Origin: JARDZI01 sp041639705
GTDB taxonomy: Bacteria; Bacillota; Clostridia; Clostridiales; Caloramatoraceae
DNA length: 7,177 nt
Reading direction: 5' to 3'
Assembly: GCA_041639705.1 (NCBI GenBank)
Contig: JBEQBT010000175.1
Location: forward strand, 1 to 7,177
Shown here: positions 1 to 5,679 of the stretch, piece by piece
Position numbering within the stretch: the stretch's first letter is position 1
Layout: each line of letters starts with the position of its first letter
The notes under the pieces: model-generated
Databases searched by the model: none
What the model was told of the DNA's origin: nothing
Seen by the model: the letters and a program-made list of their open reading frames with translations, nothing else
Position numbers and translations under genes: made by a program

Positions 1-662
1 CCCTAATGAGGGATATGTATGTACAAATTCCAGGAAAGGGAAGTAACAGGATAAATGCAGCATATGCATTTGGAGGGTCATCACTTGCCATAAAGACAAT
101 AAATACAAACTTTGGGCTTGATATTAAGGATTATGTTATGGTGGATTTTTTCGGCCTGGAGAAGCTGATTGATTCTTTAGGAGGAGTTAATATAAATGTC
201 TCAAATGCTGAGGCGGGGGTTTTAAATGTCAATGAAGCTGAAATAAATAATTCAACTGGAAACAAAGTGCCAAAGATTAAGGCAGGAAATCAAACCTTAA
301 ATGGTAGGCAGGCAGTTGCATACTGTAGAATCAGATATGTGGGGCATGCAGATTATGAAAGAACTGAAAGACAACGGAGGGTGCTAAATGAAATATTAAG
401 GAAGGTTAAACAAGATGGGATTACAAAACTTCCAAAAACTATTTCTACAATACTTCCTTATGTAAAAACAAGCTTATCTGCTGGAGAGGTATTGAAGCTT
501 GGATTAAAGTCAATAGGTTTTAAGTCGGAAAATATTGAACAATATAGATTACCCGTTGATGGAACTTATACGAGCCAATATATAAAAGATATGGCGGTAT
601 TGGTTCCAAATATAGAGGAGAATAGAAAAAAGCTTTATGAGTTTGTTTATAATATTAAATAA
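1..662 (+). CDS. LytR-CpsA-Psr (LCP) family wall-glycopolymer ligase, 3' part only
   Basis: LCP enzymes transfer undecaprenyl-diphosphate-linked glycopolymers (teichoic acids, capsule, other wall glycans) onto peptidoglycan at the outer face of the membrane. The reading frame is already open at base 3 and the visible protein starts inside the LCP domain at the R-D-x-Y-V-x-I-P-G-K-G segment. The ATG at 6 is therefore an internal Met, not the start. Visible family marks are that RD motif, the I-N-A-A-Y-A-F-G-G segment just after it, and the R-x-R-Y...D-x-x-R-x-x-R-Q signature (nt 327-386), whose arginines bind the lipid diphosphate in this family. About 219 residues remain of a family that usually has 300 or more, so the N-terminal membrane anchor and the first strands lie outside the window. 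The gene ends with TAA at 660-662; repeat copy 1 starts 20 bp later and a terminator follows at 852. Family assignment is firm; the particular polymer is unknown. Confidence 0.93.
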   Translation, partial: LMRDMYVQIPGKGSNRINAAYAFGGSSLAIKTINTNFGLDIKDYVMVDFFGLEKLIDSLGGVNINVSNAEAGVLNVNEAEINNSTGNKVPKIKAGNQTLNGRQAVAYCRIRYVGHADYERTERQRRVLNEILRKVKQDGITKLPKTISTILPYVKTSLSAGEVLKLGLKSIGFKSENIEQYRLPVDGTYTSQYIKDMAVLVPNIEENRKKLYEFVYNIK

Positions 663-681
663 GTGATTTCTAACTCAGACT

Positions 682-796
682 GTAGTGGTCGATGCCCACA
701 TCGACAAAGCATTAGCGTTGCAGGTGATACCTGCATCAACTGTTGGAATTACGTACATGGCAAATGCCCCAAGCCGATGTGGGCATCGGCCACTAC
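682..796. repeat. REP-pair (BIME-like) element, copy 1
   Basis: This is a 115-bp element made of two inverted 24-nt units. The left unit (682-705) is GTAGTG followed by a hairpin GTCGATG-CCCA-CATCGAC with a perfect 7-bp stem. The right unit (773-796), read on the minus strand, is GTAGTG followed by GCCGATG-CCCA-CATCGGC, also perfectly paired. The spacer (706-772) is 67 nt and contains a small palindrome, TGCAGGT-GAT-ACCTGCA (719-735), plus GCATT near its left end and AATGC near its right end. The same arrangement recurs at 3195-3309 and, inverted, at 5380-5496. GTAG followed by a palindrome, in inverted pairs, is the known form of REP/BIME elements; that identity is inferred. No target-site duplication is evident. 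A 24-bp fold between the two units is also possible. Confidence 0.85.
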
Positions 797-851
797 AATT
801 TTAAGCCACGTCATACATATACGATTTATTTAAATATGTACAATACATATT

Positions 852-888
852 AAAAACCAGTCCTTTTGTTGATGGACTGGTTTTTTTG
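852..888 (+). terminator. Intrinsic terminator after the LCP gene
   Basis: A 12-bp stem (852-863 with 874-885) has a GC-containing core CCAGTCC/GGACTGG and a 10-nt loop, and is followed by seven T residues at 881-887. The A tract on the 5' side means it could also act on the minus strand, but no minus-strand gene is seen nearby. It lies downstream of repeat copy 1, so the repeat would be transcribed as part of the 3' UTR of the LCP mRNA. The loop and T tract overlap the promoter of the next gene. Confidence 0.88.
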
Positions 889-897
889 TTATATAAT
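869..897 (+). promoter_or_regulatory. Sigma-A-like promoter for the SpoIID/LytB-domain gene
   Basis: The -35 is TTGATG (869-874) and the -10 is TATAAT (892-897), with a 17-bp spacer, which predicts a transcription start near 904. The -35 sits in the loop and first stem base of the preceding terminator, and the T tract forms most of the spacer. The -10 is a full consensus match; the -35 matches 4 of 6. Confidence 0.72.
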
Positions 898-930
898 GCT
901 AGTATAAGAAAATTTTTAGGGGGTGGCTTA

Positions 931-3198
931 GTGAATCAAAGAATTATAGCACTTTTTACAGCAGTTTTTGTGTTAATGTCATCTACTGCGCTTGCAGCAA
1001 GGAAGGATTTAAAGGAATCCTATAGCAAGGATTTAAGGATAGGAATTAAAAATATGATGGCTACAGCCTTAAATGTAACCTTTAATGGAAGCTATAAGAC
1101 AGGAAGCGATGTGATTAAATCAGGGACAAGCATGGTATTAAGTCAGACTAATGGAAAAATTTTATTTAATAATATAGAATATAGTGAGGTTACATTTGTA
1201 CCTGATAGCCTGGCCACAACTATTACACTTGAAAATGGGGCAAAAAAATATAATTTTATTGGAAGCATTACATTTAAAGTTCTAGCTGATGGGAATATAC
1301 TTCCCATTAATTCAGTAGATATTGAAACATATCTTAAGGGTGTTGTTGGTTTTGAGATGTCAAACTCCTATCCAATTGAAGCATTGAAGGCTCAGACTGT
1401 GGCAGCAAGAAACTATGCCCTATCAAACATTGGAAAGCACAGTAGCGAAGGTTATGATTTAAGTGATAGCACAAGTGACCAGGTATATAGAGGATATAAT
1501 TCTGCATATGGAAATGTAATAAAAGCAGTAGAGGAAACAAAGGGAATGGTGCTCGTATATAACGATAGCCCAGTTGCTGCTTTTTATTCGGCTAGTAATG
1601 GAGGATATGTTGAAAGCTCAAAGAATGCATGGGTTTCAGATATACCATATTTACAGGCAAAGGAAGACAGCTTTGATTTAACAAAATGGCCTAGCGGGGA
1701 TAAAAGATTTACTACCTCAGATATTGATGCAAAACTCAAGAGTAAAGGAATCCTTACTGAACAGGATAAATTTATAAGATTAAACATTGATACTATTCAA
1801 AGAAATGAAAGCACAAGAGTTGGAAGTATTGAAGTAGTATATGCTGATATTAATGGAGTTGAAACTATTAAAGCTATCACTAAGGAAAGAGCTTGGTCAT
1901 TTTTATCACTGGCAAGCTCCCTATATAGTGTTACATATGATGCAGCTGCTGATACTTATACCTTCTCAGGGATGGGAAATGGTCATGGAGTAGGGCTAAG
2001 TCAGATAGGTGCCAGAAATAGAGCAAATGCAGGTCAAAAATATGATGAAATATTGACCTTTTACTATACCGGAACAGAATTGAAGGGTGTTGGAGATATT
2101 ATTGAGGGCTTTTCAATAAGTAAATATGAAGCTTATGTTGGTGATACTATAAACTTTACTGCAAAAGCATCCTCATCTTCTACACTATTTAAATATACTG
2201 TAGAAAATAATGGTCAGATAATATATACAAGGGATTATACAAATGATCCAAATGCATCATATAGGGTTGACAGGTCAGGGTATTTTACAGTTAACCTATA
2301 TTCAAAGGATTCTTCTTCCTCAAGGGAATATGATGAACATAAGACAGTAAGCTTCTCGGCAATTAGCCTTCTTGAAATCGCAGGGATAAGTGTATTAAAT
2401 GAGAAGGTAGTAGTTAATAAACCTATTACTGTCAATGTTGAAATAAATGGGGGAGCTGCAGCAGGGGTAGAATATAAATTTGAAGCTGAAAAGGATAACA
2501 TAATATTCCATTCTGGAACTGTAGATGTGCCTGGCTTTACATTTACTCCTCAATTAACTGGAGAGTATACAATTTATGCATCAATAAAGGATAAGGCAAG
2601 TACTAAAAGCTTTGATGATATGGAAAACATTAAAATATTAGTTAATGCCGAAGGAAAGCCTGCCATAACACCTGTTCCTGCTGTTAAGTTTTCATTTACC
2701 AGAAATCTTAAAAAAGGGATTAGTGGCAATGATGTTAAAGCACTTCAAACCGCACTTAAAACCCTTGGATACTTTAGCTATCCATCCCTTACTACCTACT
2801 ATGGAGATGTGACAGTATCTGCAGTATCAGCCTTTCAAAAGAAAAGCGGGTTAATTGCTAATGGAATTGTGGATAGCAAAACCGCAGCAGCTATTAACTC
2901 TGCACTAATTGCAAAGGCAGGGAATGCAAGTAATGTTCCAGCTCCACCACCACCTACAACTGTGACTCCTGCTTTTACTGCATCAAGAACATTAAAACTA
3001 GGAATGTCAGGTAGTGATGTAGGAAAGCTTCAAGATGTATTAACAAAACTTGGAGTTTACAACTATGGTAAGGTAACAAATTATTTTGGAACAGTAACTC
3101 AAACCTCTGTTAAAGCATTCCAAAAAGCCAACGGAATGAGCCAAACAGGAGTTGTAGATGCTGCTGTTGTGAAGAAGATAAATGAGAAGTTAAAGTAG
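931..3198 (+). CDS. Secreted SpoIID/LytB-domain protein with two C-terminal peptidoglycan-binding repeats
   Basis: Likely an exported cell-wall protein of the SpoIID/LytB family; SpoIID itself is a lytic transglycosylase that cuts peptide-free glycan strands. The 755-aa protein starts at GTG 931, 5 nt after AGGGGGTGG (918-926). An upstream in-frame TTG at 886 lies in the terminator/promoter and before the predicted transcript start. Residues 1-22 are a signal peptide ending A-L-A. The SpoIID domain spans about 100-400: E142 in the conserved G-F-E-M...EALKAQTVAAR block matches the family's catalytic Glu, and GHGVGLSQIGA covers 351-361. Residues about 390-585 look like two beta-sandwich modules. 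Two PG_binding_1 repeats (about 591-657 and 686-755) flank a Pro-rich linker near 671. The sigma-A-like promoter suggests a vegetative rather than strictly sporulation role. The TAG stop lies inside repeat copy 2. Enzyme activity versus an amidase-enhancer (LytB) role cannot be decided here. Confidence 0.93.
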   Translation: MNQRIIALFTAVFVLMSSTALAARKDLKESYSKDLRIGIKNMMATALNVTFNGSYKTGSDVIKSGTSMVLSQTNGKILFNNIEYSEVTFVPDSLATTITLENGAKKYNFIGSITFKVLADGNILPINSVDIETYLKGVVGFEMSNSYPIEALKAQTVAARNYALSNIGKHSSEGYDLSDSTSDQVYRGYNSAYGNVIKAVEETKGMVLVYNDSPVAAFYSASNGGYVESSKNAWVSDIPYLQAKEDSFDLTKWPSGDKRFTTSDIDAKLKSKGILTEQDKFIRLNIDTIQRNESTRVGSIEVVYADINGVETIKAITKERAWSFLSLASSLYSVTYDAAADTYTFSGMGNGHGVGLSQIGARNRANAGQKYDEILTFYYTGTELKGVGDIIEGFSISKYEAYVGDTINFTAKASSSSTLFKYTVENNGQIIYTRDYTNDPNASYRVDRSGYFTVNLYSKDSSSSREYDEHKTVSFSAISLLEIAGISVLNEKVVVNKPITVNVEINGGAAAGVEYKFEAEKDNIIFHSGTVDVPGFTFTPQLTGEYTIYASIKDKASTKSFDDMENIKILVNAEGKPAITPVPAVKFSFTRNLKKGISGNDVKALQTALKTLGYFSYPSLTTYYGDVTVSAVSAFQKKSGLIANGIVDSKTAAAINSALIAKAGNASNVPAPPPPTTVTPAFTASRTLKLGMSGSDVGKLQDVLTKLGVYNYGKVTNYFGTVTQTSVKAFQKANGMSQTGVVDAAVVKKINEKLK

Positions 3199-3309
3199 TG
3201 GTCGATGCCCACATCGACAGGGTATTAACTGCTTGGAAGATATCTGCATTGATAGTAGCAACCACGTATTTGGAAGTGCTTCAAAGCCGATGTGGGCATC
3301 GGCCACTAC
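3195..3309. repeat. REP-pair (BIME-like) element, copy 2
   Basis: This 115-bp element has the same orientation as copy 1. The left unit (3195-3218) is GTAGTG plus hairpin GTCGATG-CCCA-CATCGAC. The right unit (3286-3309), on the minus strand, is GTAGTG plus GCCGATG-CCCA-CATCGGC. Both units are identical to those of copy 1. The 67-nt spacer aligns with the copy 1 spacer without gaps, at roughly 60% identity by eye, so the spacer is homologous but far more diverged than the units. The first bases overlap the end of the SpoIID/LytB-domain gene and provide its TAG stop (3196-3198). Confidence 0.87.
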
Positions 3310-3367
3310 GGGGGTTGATTGTGTTCAATGTAGGGCAAACAGTGTTCACCCATATAGTGAAATATAC

Positions 3368-3410
3368 AAGGATGCAGAAATATTTAATATTTCTGCATCC
3401 TTTCTGTTTT
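3368..3410 (+). terminator. Intrinsic terminator after the SpoIID/LytB-domain gene
   Basis: A nearly perfect 17-bp palindrome (3368-3384 with 3386-3402) contains the GGATGCAGAAA/TTTCTGCATCC stem and is followed by a T-rich tail ending TTTT at 3407-3410. It lies 58 bp beyond repeat copy 2, so the repeat would again sit in the 3' UTR. Confidence 0.82.
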
Positions 3411-3448
3411 AATTGACGTATATCTATATATCCATGCTTATTTAATGT

Positions 3449-3477
3449 TTTACTCTTCTAAAGTATTGGAGTATAAT
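3449..3477 (+). promoter_or_regulatory. Sigma-A-like promoter for the UDP-GlcNAc dehydratase gene
   Basis: The -35 is TTTACT (3449-3454) and the -10 is TATAAT (3472-3477), with a 17-bp spacer and a predicted start near 3484. This gives a short leader of about 23 nt. The -35 matches 4 of 6. A second TTGACG at 3413-3418 has no -10 at the proper distance and is not chosen. The 308-bp gap between genes (3199-3506) thus holds repeat copy 2, a terminator, this promoter and a ribosome binding site. Confidence 0.68.
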
Positions 3478-3506
3478 AAATATGTTCACAAAGGAGGAGA
3501 GAAATC

Positions 3507-5333
3507 ATGAAAAGACAGTTTAAACAAGCTGCGCTTGTTGTCCTTGATATTATTTTTATTAACATGTCAATATTTGTTGCATATTTTATAAAATTTCAAT
3601 GGTTAATTCCCCCTGCTTATCTAAAAATTTATTTCAAATCATTTATTCCTATTACTATTATTATGATAGCCAGCTTTTATATTTTCAAATTATATAAAAG
3701 CATATGGAGATATGCAAGCATAGATGAATTAAACTCTGTAATTTTTGCTGTAAGTGCTGGAGCATTTACAAGCTTTTTATATGGATTGATAGTAGGAGAT
3801 AGGCTTCCATATAGTGCATATTTTGTTATGTGGGCATTGACTATTATGGCATCAGGTGGAATAAGGTTTTTAAGAAGAATAATTGGAAGCATTGAAATGG
3901 TACCAAGTGAGGTTTTAAAAAAGAGTAAAAGAATACTAATTGTTGGTGCTGGGGATTCAGGAGCTATGCTTGTAAGGGAAATGAGAAAACGTCCTGAAAT
4001 GGGATACATTCCAGTTGCCTTTGTAGATGATGAGGAGAGTAAAAAGGGAAAGATTATACATGGAGTTCCTATTATCGGTCAAAGAGATGATATTGTACAA
4101 ATAGTAATTGATAAGGACATTGATGAAATATTGATTGCAATGCCTTCAGCTGAAAATAGTGATATAAGGGAAATAATAAACATATGTAGTGAAACAGGGT
4201 GTAAACTAAAGACATTACCTGGTATATATGAGTTAATAGATGAAAAGGTTACAATTAGCCAGATAAGAGATGTGGAAATTGAAGATTTACTTGGACGTGA
4301 TCCTGTTGAGCTTAATATTGATGAAATAGCAGGATATGTTAAAAACAAGGTTGTAATGGTTACAGGTGGAGGCGGCTCCATAGGCTCTGAAATCTGCAGA
4401 CAGATAACCAGGTTTAATCCTAAAAAGCTCATAATTTTAGATATTTATGAGAATGGGGCATATGACCTTCAGATGGAACTTAACAAGAAGGCTCCATACA
4501 TTGATAAAGAGGTAATAATTGCATCTGTTAGAGAGAAAGATAGACTGGATGAGGTATTTAAAAGATTTAGACCACAGGTTGTATTCCATGCTGCTGCACA
4601 TAAGCATGTGCCGCTTATGGAGGGCAATCCAAAGGAAGCAGTTAAGAATAATATATTAGGGACACTTAATCTTGCTGAATGTGCTGACAAATATGGGGTT
4701 GAAAAGTTTGTTCAGATATCCACTGACAAGGCAGTAAATCCAACAAATATTATGGGTGCTACAAAAAGGGTATGTGAGATGATTATTCAATCCATAAATA
4801 AGGAAAGTAAGACAGAGTTTGTTGCCGTTAGGTTTGGAAACGTTTTAGGAAGCAATGGCTCAGTAATCCCACTTTTCAAAAAGCAAATAGCTTCAGGTGG
4901 ACCTGTTACAGTTACACATCCAGATATAACCAGGTACTTTATGACAATACCAGAGGCGGCACAGCTTGTTATACAGGCTGGGGCAATGGCAAAGGGTGGA
5001 GAAATATTTATTCTTGACATGGGAAAGCCAGTTAAAATGGTGGATCTTGCCAAGGATTTAATCAGACTTTCAGGATTTGAGCCTGATAAGGAAATAAAAA
5101 TACAGTTTGTTGGCCTTAGACCTGGTGAAAAGCTCTATGAGGAACTGCTTATGGATGAGGAAGGAATTCAAAATACAAAGCATAAGAAAATATTCATTGG
5201 CAGACCGGGAGAGTTTGGTTTTGATGATGTAAAGAAAAGCATAGGGATACTTCAGGATACGCTTGAGTATGATGATGAGGCTGTATTTGATGCTGTTGAG
5301 GAATTAGTGCCGACTTATAAGAGGAAAAAGTAA
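3507..5333 (+). CDS. Membrane-bound UDP-N-acetylglucosamine 4,6-dehydratase, WbpM/PglF/CapD-type
   Basis: The family converts UDP-GlcNAc to UDP-2-acetamido-2,6-dideoxy-4-hexulose, the precursor of sugars such as QuiNAc, FucNAc or bacillosamine in surface glycans. The 608-aa protein has the full-length layout: four predicted membrane helices (about 8-28, 45-62, 77-97, 103-118), a first nucleotide-binding-like domain with GAGDSG at 147-152, then the catalytic SDR domain with TGGGGSIG at 286-293. The T406-D407-K408 motif and M416-x3-K420 are present; Met in place of the usual SDR Tyr is characteristic of this subfamily. The start is ATG 3507, 9 nt after AAAGGAGG (3490-3497). The gene has its own promoter; repeat copy 3 begins 47 bp after the stop. 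No terminator with a T tract follows, so read-through into the next gene is possible. Fold and subfamily are clear; the final sugar depends on genes not in the window. Confidence 0.94.
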   Translation: MKRQFKQAALVVLDIIFINMSIFVAYFIKFQWLIPPAYLKIYFKSFIPITIIMIASFYIFKLYKSIWRYASIDELNSVIFAVSAGAFTSFLYGLIVGDRLPYSAYFVMWALTIMASGGIRFLRRIIGSIEMVPSEVLKKSKRILIVGAGDSGAMLVREMRKRPEMGYIPVAFVDDEESKKGKIIHGVPIIGQRDDIVQIVIDKDIDEILIAMPSAENSDIREIINICSETGCKLKTLPGIYELIDEKVTISQIRDVEIEDLLGRDPVELNIDEIAGYVKNKVVMVTGGGGSIGSEICRQITRFNPKKLIILDIYENGAYDLQMELNKKAPYIDKEVIIASVREKDRLDEVFKRFRPQVVFHAAAHKHVPLMEGNPKEAVKNNILGTLNLAECADKYGVEKFVQISTDKAVNPTNIMGATKRVCEMIIQSINKESKTEFVAVRFGNVLGSNGSVIPLFKKQIASGGPVTVTHPDITRYFMTIPEAAQLVIQAGAMAKGGEIFILDMGKPVKMVDLAKDLIRLSGFEPDKEIKIQFVGLRPGEKLYEELLMDEEGIQNTKHKKIFIGRPGEFGFDDVKKSIGILQDTLEYDDEAVFDAVEELVPTYKRKK

Positions 5334-5379
5334 AATATGTCTTGAAACATCTCTCAATGCATACGAATAAAATAAACTT

Positions 5380-5496
5380 GTAGTGGCCCATGTTCCCACA
5401 TCGGCAATAGGCATTTGCAGGCACAGATGATTTTTGTTATTGATTTTGGTATAGTCATAAACCACAATGCAAGTCAATGTGGGCATCGACCACTAC
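5380..5496. repeat. REP-pair (BIME-like) element, copy 3 (inverted, degraded)
   Basis: This 117-bp copy is in the opposite orientation to copies 1 and 2: the GCC-type unit is on the left and the GTC-type on the right. The left unit (5380-5405) is GTAGTG plus GCCCATG-TTCCCA-CATCGGC, which carries one stem mismatch and a 2-nt enlargement of the loop. The right unit (5473-5496), on the minus strand, is GTAGTG plus GTCGATG-CCCA-CATTGAC, where the single change leaves a G-T wobble pair. The spacer is again exactly 67 nt; its reverse complement shares words with the copy 1 spacer such as GCAAATGCC and GCATT. The 346-bp gap 5334-5679 holds this element, a promoter and a leader. Confidence 0.8.
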
Positions 5497-5571
5497 GGGT
5501 GGGGAAGTTTTTGCAGAGTTTTGCAATTATTAATTTTTATACACGTATATACCAATATACACATAAATAAA

Positions 5572-5600
5572 TTGACGTTAATATGCTATGGAGGTATAAT
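5572..5600 (+). promoter_or_regulatory. Sigma-A-like promoter for the UDP-GlcNAc dehydrogenase gene
   Basis: The -35 is TTGACG (5572-5577) and the -10 is TATAAT (5595-5600), with an optimal 17-bp spacer. It is the best promoter in the window, matching 11 of 12 consensus bases. The predicted start is near 5607, which gives a leader of about 73 nt with no convincing riboswitch or attenuator fold. Confidence 0.85.
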
Positions 5601-5665
5601 TATTAACTGAGAATCTTTTAACAGTTATTTTTAGATAATTATACAATTTTTATATTAATACACTC

Positions 5666-5672
5666 AGGAGGG
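5666..5672 (+). promoter_or_regulatory. Ribosome binding site that decides the dehydrogenase start
   Basis: AGGAGGG lies 7 nt before ATG 5680. The second in-frame ATG at 5686 would be 13 nt away, so 5680 is the preferred start. Confidence 0.85.
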
Positions 5673-5679
5673 TGAGTTT

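Noticed and set aside
682..796. Classic MITE with 24-bp terminal inverted repeats
   Set aside because: No target-site duplication is visible around any copy, and the compensatory change inside each 24-nt unit fits a self-contained hairpin unit with a GTAG foot better than plain terminal repeats. A MITE origin is not fully excluded.
3198..3416. 72-codon open frame on the + strand starting in repeat copy 2
   Set aside because: It starts inside the repeat foot at the stop codon of the previous gene, has no ribosome binding site, spans the whole repeat and terminator, and resembles no known protein.
3413..3441. Promoter using TTGACG at 3413-3418
   Set aside because: The position 17 bp downstream reads GCTTAT, a poor -10, while TTTACT/TATAAT at 3449-3477 fits better.
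3677..5053. Several minus-strand open frames of 70-120 codons opposite the dehydratase gene
   Set aside because: They lie fully antisense to a well-supported conserved gene and have low-complexity Ser/Ile/Leu-rich composition typical of antisense shadows.
5194..5486. Two minus-strand open frames crossing the end of the dehydratase gene and repeat copy 3
   Set aside because: They run through the repeat and overlap a real gene, with no recognisable domain or convincing ribosome binding site.
682..5496. CRISPR array
   Set aside because: The repeated units are 2 kb apart with genes between them, and each is an inverted pair; there is no regular array of repeats and short spacers.
5604..5627. 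Attenuator hairpin in the wbpA leader (TAACTG ... CAGTTA)
   Set aside because: The stem is 6 bp with a 12-nt loop, and the predicted transcript start (about 5607) falls within its left arm, so the RNA would not contain the full stem.
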